A stretch of 40,417 bases of DNA, taken from positions 1-40,417 of the forward strand of contig DFXE01000019.1 in assembly GCA_002381645.1 (NCBI GenBank), read 5' to 3'. How positions within the stretch are numbered: the stretch's first letter is position 1; each line of letters opens with the position of its first letter. The position numbers and the translations under genes were made by a program. Of this stretch, positions 1 to 7,485 are shown one piece after another. This DNA comes from Bacteroidales bacterium UBA4116. GTDB lineage: Bacteria; Bacteroidota; Bacteroidia; Bacteroidales; Tannerellaceae. The notes under the pieces are model-generated. The model had not been told where the DNA came from, did not search any database, and saw nothing but the letters and a program-made list of their open reading frames with translations.

Positions 1-21
1 CAGATCTCATAAGAATAGTAA

Positions 22-39
22 CGGGCGGTTGTCCGCCCG
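22..39 (-). terminator. GC-rich intercistronic or terminal hairpin
   Basis: CGGGCGG (22-28) and CCGCCCG (33-39) form a 7-bp stem with a 4-nt loop, just downstream of the leftward 58-residue gene. No strong T tract follows, so termination is uncertain. Similar GC hairpins lie between genes of this operon at 2208-2225 and 4256-4274, each just before the next ATG. A minus-strand ATG also occurs at position 10 here, so another gene may begin at the window edge. Confidence 0.5.
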
Positions 40-45
40 ATTAAG

Positions 46-222
46 TTATTGATTCTTTGCTTTTATTTCCTCCAACTGCTTCAGCATATAACGATGGTTT
101 TCTCCAACCGTGTGCCCTGATTCCATTCTATAAGGGCTATCTGCACAATCTTTGCATTGGCGAATTGCTTTCTTCAGGTCGGTAACGATGACTTCTTTCC
201 CTGTAATATCTTTAATTTTCAT
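46..222 (-). CDS. Small hypothetical ICE protein, 58 residues
   Basis: An open frame runs from ATG at 222 to TAA at 46 and gives a 58-residue hydrophilic protein beginning MKIKDITGKEVIV. It has one CxxC pair (QCKDCADS, around residues 22-29) and a conserved-looking GHTVGENH stretch (residues 37-44). I recognise it only as the kind of short protein found in Bacteroidales conjugative elements and cannot assign a function. It is the last complete gene of the leftward operon, 11 bp after the 75-residue gene, and has the codon character of its neighbours. A lone CxxC is not enough to claim metal binding. Confidence 0.6.
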   Translation of the reverse strand: MKIKDITGKEVIVTDLKKAIRQCKDCADSPYRMESGHTVGENHRYMLKQLEEIKAKNQ

Positions 223-233
223 ACATATTGAGA

Positions 234-461
234 TTATTTATATACCCAAAAATTAGTAATTATACCGGCTTTCACTTGCTCGTTGTATATACCGGAGCAT
301 TGATATTCTTTACAGATGCAATCGAATTGCTTTTCGGTACAATCGACTTTCAATGCTGTTTGGTCATAGCTACATACCGATACGTTGTACTTTCCTGATA
401 GGATGCCCTTAACTGTAAGGGCATCCTTTATTCTTTGATTATATCTCTGTTCTGCTGTCAT
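234..461 (-). CDS. Hypothetical ICE protein, 75 residues
   Basis: This 75-residue frame begins MTAEQRYNQRIKDALTV and contains five cysteines. There is no signal peptide, membrane segment or motif I can name. Its start (461) overlaps the end of the DUF3873-type gene (stop at 439) by 23 bp, which is common in tightly packed leftward ICE operons and suggests translational coupling. I judge it real because of position, strand and lack of a competing frame. The function is unknown. Confidence 0.6.
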   Translation of the reverse strand: MTAEQRYNQRIKDALTVKGILSGKYNVSVCSYDQTALKVDCTEKQFDCICKEYQCSGIYNEQVKAGIITNFWVYK

Positions 462-843
462 CTTCCTGTCCTAACGATTTTACTTCCTGTTCAAATTCAT
501 ACCAACTATCTGTATATTGGTCACCCAGTAGATTAAATGCTCCTGATATTCCGCATTGATTGGCATACTGCTTGGCTTCGAGTATGGTGTCGAACTCTCC
601 CAATTTTTTCAATCCGACAAATAGTTTATACATTTTCTTCCGATTGCTGAGCCATTCATCCCTGCGTTCCCTGCACTCTTCCAGCGATGGTGCAACCGTT
701 GAAAAGAGTTCCCCGTCCGTATGCCTGTAATCATATTGGTAGAATGTTTGCCGTGGGCGGTGGGCAGGTCGGAAAGTGGTGTAATTCTCTTTTCCCTGTT
801 CGCATACGGAACAGCCGTTGTGATTGATTGAATTTGTTTTCAT
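439..843 (-). CDS. DUF3873-type ICE protein
   Basis: The N-terminal half carries the signature of the DUF3873 family of Bacteroidales mobile elements: an INHNGCSVCEQG start region (about residues 6-17), then FRPAHRP and YQYDYRHTDGELFS (about 24-49), then APSLEECRERRDEWL. The C-terminal ~65 residues (from KKMYKLFVGLKKLGEF) look like a separate small domain, so at 134 residues the protein is longer than the short DUF3873 proteins I know. No function is known for the family. It lies 8 bp downstream of the 159-residue gene and overlaps the next gene, so it is in an operon. Confidence 0.7.
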   Translation of the reverse strand: MKTNSINHNGCSVCEQGKENYTTFRPAHRPRQTFYQYDYRHTDGELFSTVAPSLEECRERRDEWLSNRKKMYKLFVGLKKLGEFDTILEAKQYANQCGISGAFNLLGDQYTDSWYEFEQEVKSLGQEDDSRTEI

Positions 844-850
844 GCGACTA

Positions 851-1330
851 TTAATTTAATGTTTCTATTATTTGTAAGGGCGTATTTCGGGTCAACCATT
901 CTTTTATACAGTCCATATTTATCTCGGATGTTATAATGGCTATACGGTCGTTTATTTGCGTAAATCGGGAGGTTTCGTAATTATCAATCCATTCTTTAAG
1001 ATTTACAGTTTGCCAATTAGCATAATCACGGGTGAACATTCTCTCTATATCTTCGATAGGTTCTGAAAATATCACTTTAACGGTTTGATATTTATTGTCA
1101 ATAATTTCAAGATGACGAAGTGACCCAAACTCGTCAGCCAATCGCCCGAAACTCCAATCGCTTTCGTAAGAAACATTTCCCCATTGGTGGGGTTTGTCAT
1201 ATCTTACTTTCACTTCGGCTGTATGTTCGCCTATTTTGATTTCCTCGATTACCCCTGTAACCATAAGTCCTGTAAAAATGCTTTTACAACGTTGTCCGAT
1301 TATGCTGTCGTTTACTTCTGCTGTTTTCAT
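851..1330 (-). CDS. Hypothetical ICE protein, 159 residues
   Basis: A 159-residue soluble protein beginning MKTAEVNDSIIGQRCKSIFTG. The first half (residues ~10-70) alternates hydrophobic and polar residues with several glycines (TGVIEEIKIGEHTAEVKVRY), suggesting a small beta-barrel, but this is only inferred from residue pattern. I recognise no family. It follows the SLOG-family gene by 11 bp on the same strand and precedes the DUF3873 gene by 8 bp, placing it inside the operon. Confidence 0.6.
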   Translation of the reverse strand: MKTAEVNDSIIGQRCKSIFTGLMVTGVIEEIKIGEHTAEVKVRYDKPHQWGNVSYESDWSFGRLADEFGSLRHLEIIDNKYQTVKVIFSEPIEDIERMFTRDYANWQTVNLKEWIDNYETSRFTQINDRIAIITSEINMDCIKEWLTRNTPLQIIETLN

Positions 1331-1340
1331 ATCTATTGCT

Positions 1341-2192
1341 CTATTCAGTTATAAAATCATGGTTTAATAATTGGTCTTCAATATCATCGTACAGGCTGTT
1401 GAACCTATCCTGATACTTTTCTTTGTATGTTCCCTGCTTGGTACACATATCATCACGGGAGATGTTATATTCAATTTCCATCCTTATATCTGCCATTTCG
1501 CAGATAATCTCCATTAACAGGCTGTTGGCATCGTCTTCGTCTTTATTGATTTTACCTATCCTCATCTGATAGTATTCAAACAGATTCACTCTGTCGGAGT
1601 AGGATAGATTCTGCCAAAATACCGTTTGTTTGGCTTTTGAATTGCTACCCGAAAACAGGTTTTTGATTTCATCAGTGGCATTTTTCCACCATTGTTCTGC
1701 CTGTTGGAAATCCATCAGGTTGATAATGGTTTTTCTCTGTGCGGTTGCACGTTTCACTGTGTAATATGTACCGCCTTTGCTCTCTCCGTCAAAGTAGGTA
1801 ATCAGGATGTCGGAGTTATCGACCAGATAATCGTTACGGCGGTGGAAGCATCCCTGATAATAACGTTCTGAAATATATATCGTTTTGTCGCTTCTTTCCA
1901 TTGTGGTATCGTAACGGGATTTATCTTCATTGGTAAATCTGTTTGCCTGACCGATAAAAGGAACAACGCATACCAACTGAATGTCTTTGTGAAAGGTTTT
2001 AAGCCTTAAAACGGCTTCTGCTGTAATGAGGTCGAAACCTTGTGCCATCCCCGTCATATATACCCTGTAACCATGCTTGTAATAAGCCGTTATGAGCCGT
2101 TCTAAGTGGCTTACAAGTATTTCACTATCCATTGTGATACGGTTGCTTCTGTGTCCTGTAAATGCTATTGTTTTTGAATTATTTGCTTTCAT
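1341..2192 (-). CDS. SLOG-family (DUF1273/YpsA-like) nucleotide-binding protein
   Basis: Residues ~9-15 read AFTGHRS and residues ~46-53 read MTGMAQGFD, the paired signatures of the DUF1273/YpsA branch of the SLOG superfamily, a Rossmann-like fold that binds nucleotide-type ligands. The SLOG domain fills about residues 8-165; the last ~115 residues are a charged helical extension. Proteins of this type are frequent in Bacteroidales conjugative elements, but their role there is not established. The gene is separated from pcfJ by 46 bp containing a GC hairpin (2208-2225). The family call is firm; ligand and biological role are not known. Confidence 0.8.
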   Translation of the reverse strand: MKANNSKTIAFTGHRSNRITMDSEILVSHLERLITAYYKHGYRVYMTGMAQGFDLITAEAVLRLKTFHKDIQLVCVVPFIGQANRFTNEDKSRYDTTMERSDKTIYISERYYQGCFHRRNDYLVDNSDILITYFDGESKGGTYYTVKRATAQRKTIINLMDFQQAEQWWKNATDEIKNLFSGSNSKAKQTVFWQNLSYSDRVNLFEYYQMRIGKINKDEDDANSLLMEIICEMADIRMEIEYNISRDDMCTKQGTYKEKYQDRFNSLYDDIEDQLLNHDFITE

Positions 2193-2207
2193 TTTCTTGG
2201 GTGTTAC

Positions 2208-2225
2208 GGGTGGATTGCTCCACCC
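2208..2225 (-). other. Intercistronic GC hairpin
   Basis: GGGTGGA (2208-2214) pairs with TCCACCC (2219-2225) around a 4-nt loop, between the pcfJ stop (2239) and the next ATG (2192). There is no T run on the minus strand after it, so it is more likely an mRNA stability or processing element than a full terminator. It resembles the hairpins at 22-39 and 4256-4274 in size and placement. Confidence 0.55.
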
Positions 2226-2238
2226 TGATTAATATTAA

Positions 2239-3531
2239 TTATGCTGCTAATCTTTGCTGAATAAGCGGTATATTGTACTCTACGAGTTGCAAGATTTGGT
2301 CGTGGTACTCGGTGTTGCTGTTGCATACCCCACGGCTTTGTATGACCTTTAATTGAGATATGGAGATTTCAATGGTTTCAATCTTCTTATCGTCAATGTA
2401 AGCGGACAGGATAAGGGAATCGGTTTTTGAGTGGTAACCGCCTACACAATGGTGCATCAGTTTACCCTCCAATAAAATTTCCTCGATGCTTTCAAGTACT
2501 CGTACATGGATAAGTCCATCCGTAAACATAAGTCCGAAAAACTTGGCTTTTGCCTGTCGGAAACCTTCTTCCTTCTCCCGTAATTTTTGCATTTCTTTCT
2601 CGGCATCGGCTTTCGCTTTCTTGGTCATATAGCGGTCATGCTCTTTTTTAAGGTTGGACGGGCAAACGTATTTAGGGTTGTGTAGGTCTTTTCCGAACAT
2701 CCGCAGGTAGTCGATGTAGTCAAACCACAGGCTAACATCACTTATCTGATAGCCATTGCGGATGCAGATGCGGATAGATGCCCAGTATTCATCTAATTTC
2801 CTGCTTGAATCTGTTAGTAAGGATTGGAAAAGGTTTGTCTGTCCTGTTTTCAATAGGGTTTCCATTCTGCTGTCCTTTAATAGTGCTTTATACACATTCA
2901 TAGGTTTGTGAGTGAAAAGATTATTTTTAATGCCTGTTCTTTTGAGTTCTCGTATGAGTTTTTGACGGGGGTAAATCTCTCCTGTGTATATCTGGTCATA
3001 TACATTCAGACAAAACTTATTATTACTGCTTTCACTACGCAGTTCCAACGGGGTATGAAATATCCATGAATCAACGTAACAGTTGCCCATTGTCTGCCGA
3101 AGACGGGCAAAGGTGCAGTGATTGCCATCGGGAGCAATCCACCGTTGCATGACCTCTGAATAGTCATATTTCGCCACTTCCCCGACCTTTGCCGAATATA
3201 AAAGCATAACCGACCGTAGTACCTGATAGCCTTTGTGTGCGGTAATGATGGTCATATAGTATCGGTTGCTAAACTTCCGCTTTTTGGTTGTTTCTACCTT
3301 TAGTTTAGTATTGCAGTTCGGGCAGTTGCAATCCGTCAGGATGGAAACTAAATACCCTGCTCCCTGCCATGAGTGACCGCAATCCGTGCAAGTGATTATA
3401 CCTTTTTCGGTGCGGTGTCCGATTATCTCCATTGCATTTTTATATCCCCATTCAATCTGCGTTTTGGTTACGGGTGGCAGGGATTTTCTTGCTTCAACTA
3501 CTGCTTTTTGGAATTTATTCTGCGGTTTCAT
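2239..3531 (-). CDS. PcfJ-like protein
   Basis: A 430-residue protein of the PcfJ family, found in conjugative plasmids and ICEs of Firmicutes and Bacteroidetes. The N-terminal part has a zinc-ribbon pattern, CTDCGHSW followed ~20 residues later by CPNC (about residues 48-75). The C-terminal part has the PcfJ hallmark LMHHCVGGYHSKTD (around residue 355), followed by a beta-rich stretch. Between them is a lysine/glutamate-rich helix (KKAKADAEKEMQKLREKEEG). PcfJ has no proven biochemical function. It lies 12 bp downstream of pcfK, the usual pairing, which supports both calls. Confidence 0.85.
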   Translation of the reverse strand: MKPQNKFQKAVVEARKSLPPVTKTQIEWGYKNAMEIIGHRTEKGIITCTDCGHSWQGAGYLVSILTDCNCPNCNTKLKVETTKKRKFSNRYYMTIITAHKGYQVLRSVMLLYSAKVGEVAKYDYSEVMQRWIAPDGNHCTFARLRQTMGNCYVDSWIFHTPLELRSESSNNKFCLNVYDQIYTGEIYPRQKLIRELKRTGIKNNLFTHKPMNVYKALLKDSRMETLLKTGQTNLFQSLLTDSSRKLDEYWASIRICIRNGYQISDVSLWFDYIDYLRMFGKDLHNPKYVCPSNLKKEHDRYMTKKAKADAEKEMQKLREKEEGFRQAKAKFFGLMFTDGLIHVRVLESIEEILLEGKLMHHCVGGYHSKTDSLILSAYIDDKKIETIEISISQLKVIQSRGVCNSNTEYHDQILQLVEYNIPLIQQRLAA

Positions 3532-3543
3532 TGGTCTTGATTT

Positions 3544-3990
3544 TTAGAAGTCGAAAAGACTTGGTTGTGGATTCAGTTGTACTTTCTTCGCCTTCTTTAC
3601 AGGCTGTTTCATCTTGTTGTAGGCTTCGTTCTGCAACTTCCTGATAGCTTCCTGACGTGCTTCGGCTTTTTCTTCCTCAGTAAGTTGCACCACATGATTG
3701 ACTACTACACGGGAGTCCATTGCCTTGCCTACCACGATGCTGTCTTCATCGTAATAGTGTACCGCCATAGAATATATTTCCTCGTCAGCAAAGCCGTTGC
3801 AACCGCTTTTCTGCACGGTATTGAGAATGTATGTTACACAATCGTCTATATTCTTTTCGGGTTTGCTGTACTGAAAGGAGAATAATACATCGCTTTCTGC
3901 CCGTTGGTCTAAATATGCCTTTATCGTATTTTTGAAATGATTAGAACCTTTCATAATGCTGTTTTTAGTTAATTCAAAGATTTTGTTCAA
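3544..3990 (-). CDS. PcfK-like protein
   Basis: A 148-residue protein with the PcfK pattern: an N-terminal helical part, a middle CNGFADEEIYSMAVHYYDEDSI stretch, and a C-terminal lysine-rich tail ending SLFDF. It is encoded directly before pcfJ, as in pcf-type modules of conjugative elements. Its start overlaps the 88-residue upstream gene by 17 bp. The role of PcfK is unknown; the family is a marker of conjugative DNA. The call rests on recognised residues and the pcfJ neighbour. Confidence 0.8.
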   Translation of the reverse strand: MNKIFELTKNSIMKGSNHFKNTIKAYLDQRAESDVLFSFQYSKPEKNIDDCVTYILNTVQKSGCNGFADEEIYSMAVHYYDEDSIVVGKAMDSRVVVNHVVQLTEEEKAEARQEAIRKLQNEAYNKMKQPVKKAKKVQLNPQPSLFDF

Positions 3991-4240
3991 TGTATTTATC
4001 CATTTTTCGGTATCTGAAAGGGTATCGCCACTTCAGATAATTAAGCATTTTAAGATAGATTTTATAGACTTCTTCGTCATCTACATCTTCGCCACTATCT
4101 TCCTTTTCCTCATACTCGGCAAAAATTGCTATGTATTTTTTCAAACCGAAATATGTCGCTACATACAGGCTGGCTTCGGACAATGAATCCTGAAACATAT
4201 TCATTCTATCTAAAAAATCTTGAAACTTCTTCTTTTCCAT
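3974..4240 (-). CDS. Hypothetical ICE protein, 88 residues
   Basis: An 88-residue acidic protein (MEKKKFQDFLDRMNMFQDSL...) with a cluster of Glu/Asp in the middle (EEKEDSGEDVDDEEVYK) and an aromatic, basic C-terminus (YLKWRYPFRYRKMDKY). No family recognised. It overlaps pcfK by 17 bp and begins 44 bp after the coiled-coil gene, across a GC hairpin, so it is part of the same leftward operon. Confidence 0.6.
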   Translation of the reverse strand: MEKKKFQDFLDRMNMFQDSLSEASLYVATYFGLKKYIAIFAEYEEKEDSGEDVDDEEVYKIYLKMLNYLKWRYPFRYRKMDKYIEQNL

Positions 4241-4255
4241 TTTGATTGTGTTTGT

Positions 4256-4274
4256 GGGGCAGGGTTACTGCCCC
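4256..4274 (-). other. Intercistronic GC hairpin
   Basis: GGGGCAG (4256-4262) and CTGCCCC (4268-4274) form a perfect 7-bp stem between the stop of the coiled-coil gene (4285) and the ATG at 4240. As at 2208-2225, an A/T-rich TTAATATT-like stretch separates the stop codon from the hairpin. It could mark a processing site or a partial terminator in the operon mRNA. Confidence 0.55.
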
Positions 4275-4284
4275 GTGTTAATAT

Positions 4285-5286
4285 TTAATCTAAGCCGAAA
4301 TAGTAGGCTAACCGCTGTTCTTTGGACTTCGGGAATATCCACCCTGCGATTTTCTTCCCGTTGATGTTTAACCGGCTGTTGAATCGTCCGCCCATCGCTT
4401 TGAGTTCGTCTTTTATCGCTTTGGTTTCCCCGAATACGGCAACCGCTTTGGCAGAATATTCTACCATAGTACAGCCGTTCTTTCCTGCTTCGGTGTTTTC
4501 TGTTGGGGGTGGTGTCGGCTTATTATCCGACTTGCTCAGGTGTATGTTATCTTCTTTCCCTGCGATGTAGGCAAATGCTTCAATGGTACGGTTGCGGTCA
4601 TATACAGGCACTTTTTCAATTATCCACCCGTGGTATTTGCTTTCGCCCAAATAGTAGCCGTCCCCCATGCTGTACTTTTCCCGATGTTCGTAATCTTCGT
4701 TAAACTCGGTTAAGTAGGTGGTTTCCTCGAAGTTGGAAGCGTGTTTCCGCATTTCAGAGAATAAGTCCCTTTTATGCTTTGAAAAGCCTAAAATGACGGT
4801 ACGCTTTGTGCTGTGTGCATGGTAATCGGTCATCAGGTCGCTATCGTCCTGTTGCAATCTTGCCACGATTACCGCTTTGGCATCTTCGGGGAAAATTTCA
4901 GCGAAACGTTTACGCCCTATTTCCTTTACTCCCTCTACACGGATGCGTTCTTTCTCGGCTTCCTCGTCTTCTGCTTTCTTCTTGGCTTCTGCCTCCTGAC
5001 GGAGCAGGGCAACTTCAAAGCTGTCTAAATAGGTCGGATTTTCATCGTCATAGTAATAGCCTATCCCGAATTTTTCCCGAAGTGGTCGAACCATGTCCGC
5101 AGTTGTAAAATCTTTTGTCCGCAGATTGATGACCTTGTAATTTATGCCCCAACTGTTTTTAACGATGTCATATACTACATATCTGTCGTAGCTATAACCC
5201 TCCATCTGAATGACCTGATTTACTTGGACTACCTGTACATCCGTGTCAATTTCTTTATTTGCACCTAATAGAAATACTTTTCCCAT
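4285..5286 (-). CDS. Coiled-coil ICE protein of unknown function, 333 residues
   Basis: I place the start at ATG 5286 (MGKVFLLGANKEID), 20 bp after the stop of the upstream membrane-protein gene. A longer in-frame ORF reaching 5445 would overlap that gene almost fully. From the chosen start, residues ~95-125 are a highly charged Glu/Lys/Ala helix (EAEAKKKAEDEEAEKERIR), probably a coiled coil. The last ~60 residues (from MVEYSAKAVAVFGETKAIKD to the C-terminus) form a compact module ending WIFPKSKEQRLAYYFG, which I recognise as recurrent in Bacteroidales ICE proteins but cannot name. There is no signal peptide. Function unknown. Confidence 0.7.
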   Translation of the reverse strand: MGKVFLLGANKEIDTDVQVVQVNQVIQMEGYSYDRYVVYDIVKNSWGINYKVINLRTKDFTTADMVRPLREKFGIGYYYDDENPTYLDSFEVALLRQEAEAKKKAEDEEAEKERIRVEGVKEIGRKRFAEIFPEDAKAVIVARLQQDDSDLMTDYHAHSTKRTVILGFSKHKRDLFSEMRKHASNFEETTYLTEFNEDYEHREKYSMGDGYYLGESKYHGWIIEKVPVYDRNRTIEAFAYIAGKEDNIHLSKSDNKPTPPPTENTEAGKNGCTMVEYSAKAVAVFGETKAIKDELKAMGGRFNSRLNINGKKIAGWIFPKSKEQRLAYYFGLD

Positions 5287-5306
5287 GATTGATAATTTTT
5301 TGAGGT

Positions 5307-5540
5307 TTATAAAAAGGTCAGGAGAATGAAAAGGAAAGCGATAATAGCAGCCACACCCACGATAAGGGAGAGAACCGCCCGAAGGATAGGTAGAAAGAGA
5401 TACAGAGCCACCAGTGCCCACACAAACCCAGTTCCCCACACGCACAAACCCAAACCCACCAAAACCGCCTTTACCAAAAATTTTATGCTAATTGGAAGGT
5501 AGGTAGATCGTTGTTTCCTATTTTTTTCTGTACTTCTCAT
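5307..5540 (-). CDS. Small two-helix membrane protein, 77 residues
   Basis: After a basic N-terminus (MRSTEKNRKQRSTYL), two hydrophobic segments are visible at about residues 24-50 and 54-77, separated by a single charged residue. It is therefore predicted to be an inner-membrane hairpin protein. It is the first gene of the leftward operon. No TAnnTTTG box is obvious immediately upstream on the minus strand. No family recognised. Confidence 0.6.
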   Translation of the reverse strand: MRSTEKNRKQRSTYLPISIKFLVKAVLVGLGLCVWGTGFVWALVALYLFLPILRAVLSLIVGVAAIIAFLFILLTFL

Positions 5541-6013
5541 AATTTCTGACTTTTTTTTTATGCCGTATCGGAGCCGGTGAGGAGTGATCGAGTTTCAGGG
5601 GCCTGATTCACGAAGTGCTTTTTGGCAGAACAAGATTTTTCTAAAAAATACACTCGCTGTTTCCGCACCGGATAGGGTGTGGAGTGCTTTTCTAAATAGG
5701 AAGTATTGGAATAAATGGATGGATTATTCTTTAAAATCTACCGGAACTGAGATTTTGAATCGAGGAAGATTTTTTTGAAAACGTGCTTGATCTTGGGCAG
5801 CCAACAAAGTTGAGATATGTTTGCACCTGATACTCGTTCACTTCGAGCCGCTTTCCGCTACGGTCATAGCGGAATGAGGAAGAAATTATATCCAGAGAAG
5901 TGCAGTAAAAAGGAAATTGATTTACATATTTTTTTATAGTATAACACTATAACTTCATTAGGAACGATAGTTGATATCCAAACATTAAGGCGAAATAAAT
6001 GTTGTATTAATCA
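5541..6013. other. Non-coding stretch without a recognised gene
   Basis: I find no convincing gene. A 64-codon GTG-started frame at 5584-5778 has no recognisable protein features. There is a perfect 8-bp hairpin, TTCCGCTA/TAGCGGAA, at 5853-5874 without a T tract. The stretch is A/T-rich towards 6000. It could hold promoters of the leftward operon or an origin of transfer, but I see no direct evidence for either. Confidence 0.4.
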
Positions 6014-6045
6014 TTAGTGTATGTCAGCCCGTTTTCTTACTTTTG
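6014..6045 (+). promoter_or_regulatory. Bacteroidales-type promoter of the folded RNA
   Basis: TACTTTTG at 6038-6045 matches the TAnnTTTG -7 box exactly. TTAG at 6014-6017 is a 3-of-4 match to the TTTG -33 box with 20 bp between them. Transcription would begin near 6052, immediately before the folded RNA. Confidence 0.65.
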
Positions 6046-6051
6046 TAGTTG

Positions 6052-6270
6052 GAAATAAGACAATGATGTGCAGATTACGTGTCTGCACTTTATATATATA
6101 ACATAGCGTTCGCTGAACGTCTCGGTGTAGAAAACTGGTAATTTTCATTTGAAAGAGACTAATGGCGCAATGTTCATGCTATACGAAAGTATGGCGTGGG
6201 CTTGCCTGTTTCTTTCAAAGGGTATACCAGTACCTCTACATCGGAGCAGCGTGAGTTCCACGCTTTTTTT
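6052..6270 (+). ncRNA. Folded ~220-nt leader or stand-alone RNA ending in an intrinsic terminator
   Basis: Helices seen by eye: 6068-6074/6082-6088 (7 bp); 6107-6111/6115-6119 (5 bp, 3-nt loop); then one long interrupted stem made of 6125-6131/6235-6241, 6134-6140/6225-6231 and 6148-6159/6208-6219 (12 positions, one G-U). The stem is capped by 6175-6184/6189-6198 (10 positions including G-U pairs) closed by a GAAA tetraloop at 6185-6188. The intrinsic terminator AGCGTG/CACGCT plus seven T follows at 6248-6270. A TAnnTTTG promoter precedes it at the right distance. The reductase ATG lies 48 nt past the terminator, so it may be an attenuator or riboswitch, or an independent small RNA. I do not recognise an Rfam family and see no clear antiterminator. 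Confidence 0.7.
6248..6270 (+). terminator. Intrinsic terminator upstream of the reductase gene
   Basis: AGCGTG (6248-6253), loop AGTTC, CACGCT (6259-6264), then an uninterrupted T run to 6270. It lies between a promoter and a start codon, which is the arrangement of transcription attenuation. Confidence 0.8.
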
Positions 6271-6317
6271 ATGGCTCGGCGATGCGGCAAAAGCTAATAA
6301 ATTAAAAATAGGAAGAA

Positions 6318-6845
6318 ATGAAAAAGATTAAGTTGTACATCGCTGCATCCATTGACGGTTATATAGCCCGAACCGATGGAGAAATGGATTGGTTATCGGT
6401 TTTTCCAATAACTGAAGCTGATAATTATGGTTATAAGGAGTTCTTTCAGTCCGTCGATACGGTACTCATGGGCGGAAGAACATATAGGGATATTCTATTG
6501 ATGGATTTTGTCTGGCCATACCAGGGTAAAAAAGTATTTGTGTTTTCCCGGACGGATTTGATGAAAAGGGAAGACGTCGATTTTATTTCCGAAAATCTGA
6601 TTCAGGAAATATACCGGCTCCGGGAAGAAAAGGGAGAAGATATCTGGGTTGTCGGAGGTGGAGAACTTATTGCCTTGCTTTTAGAAGAAAACTTAATAGA
6701 CGAAATGATTATTACGTATGTGCCAATAACTATTGGAAAAGGTATCCGTTTATTTCAGGATAATAAAGCAGAACAGAAATGGAAGTTAGAATGTGTGGAA
6801 ACATATAATAACAATGTATATCAGGCAAGATTTAAACGTATATAA
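6318..6845 (+). CDS. RibD C-terminal domain / DHFR-like reductase
   Basis: A 175-residue protein of the dihydrofolate-reductase-fold RibD_C family (YyaP/YwjB type). Visible signatures are IAASIDGYIARTDGEMDWL (residues ~8-26), VLMGGRTYRDIL (~49-60) and the NADPH-binding IWVVGGGELIALLLEENLIDE (around 113-133), then VPITIGKGIRLF. These proteins reduce pyrimidine- or folate-like substrates with NAD(P)H, but the substrate of this branch is not known. It follows a folded RNA with terminator, so expression may be controlled by read-through. It converges with a lipoprotein gene across a shared terminator hairpin. It may be ICE cargo; similar genes accompany resistance cargo in some mobile elements, but resistance is not shown here. 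Confidence 0.85.
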   Translation: MKKIKLYIAASIDGYIARTDGEMDWLSVFPITEADNYGYKEFFQSVDTVLMGGRTYRDILLMDFVWPYQGKKVFVFSRTDLMKREDVDFISENLIQEIYRLREEKGEDIWVVGGGELIALLLEENLIDEMIITYVPITIGKGIRLFQDNKAEQKWKLECVETYNNNVYQARFKRI

Positions 6846-6848
6846 AAA

Positions 6849-6875
6849 AAGCCTGCAACAATAAGTCACAGGCTT
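6849..6875. terminator. Bidirectional terminator between convergent genes
   Basis: AAGCCTG (6849-6855) pairs with CAGGCTT (6869-6875), preceded by an A run and followed by TTAATTTATAT. It serves the rightward reductase gene and the leftward lipoprotein gene. Confidence 0.75.
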
Positions 6876-6898
6876 AATTTATATTTATAGTTGATACA

Positions 6899-7441
6899 TT
6901 ATTTTGCTCTGGTTTTACCATAGCATTTAGTACCATCGGGCGACATATAAAAATCAAATGTTTCTTCAACAGGAGAACTTGCTCCGGGGAGTTGAAGCGA
7001 ATAATGACATCTTACGATAACTGCAAGAATATCATCTTTATTCATTTTGTCATATCCCCGCAGATTATCGGGGGAAAGATTTTTTAATGAATCTATTCTA
7101 TTATCCATTACGGCAATATCGGCAGTATATTTATCTATGCTGCTTTGATTTTTGGTTTTCGACCGCAAATCTTCACTCATCTTCTTAGCCAGGGCTACCC
7201 GGTCTATAATTAGCTGCTTATCTTTCCTAAACTCATCAGTCAGATAGTTTATACTATCTGCCGCAGTAACGGTTCCATGTTCATTTAACTCTAAAATCTT
7301 AAAATTAAGATTTTCTTTCGTGTCACTACCTTTCAGTAGATAGTCGGTAATGGTTTTTTCATATTTGCCTGTGGTGCTGTTTGAGCCGCAAGAAACCATC
7401 AAAATTGCGATAAATACTAAGACTAAGTTTTTCATATTCAT
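6899..7441 (-). CDS. Putative lipoprotein, 180 residues
   Basis: The N-terminus MNMKNLVLVFIAILMVSCGS is a lipoprotein signal peptide with the modified cysteine at residue 18 (LMVSC). The mature protein is hydrophilic and largely helical in the middle (residues ~70-125, rich in Lys, Asp and Ser), with a more beta-like end (HYSLQLPG, EETFDFYMSPDGTKCYGKTR). An alternative start two codons later (MKNL) gives the same signal. I do not recognise a family. It is expected to be anchored in the membrane. It is a single gene, leftward, 44 bp beyond the RhuM-like gene. Confidence 0.65.
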   Translation of the reverse strand: MNMKNLVLVFIAILMVSCGSNSTTGKYEKTITDYLLKGSDTKENLNFKILELNEHGTVTAADSINYLTDEFRKDKQLIIDRVALAKKMSEDLRSKTKNQSSIDKYTADIAVMDNRIDSLKNLSPDNLRGYDKMNKDDILAVIVRCHYSLQLPGASSPVEETFDFYMSPDGTKCYGKTRAK

Positions 7442-7485
7442 TGATTTTGAAAGTCATTAATAAGTTTGTAAATATAAGAATATTA

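Noticed and set aside
5584..5778. 64-codon frame starting with GTG
   Set aside because: Low-complexity, no family features, no promoter or neighbours that support it.
5853..5874. Terminator at the TTCCGCTA/TAGCGGAA hairpin
   Set aside because: No T tract follows on either strand and no gene ends nearby.
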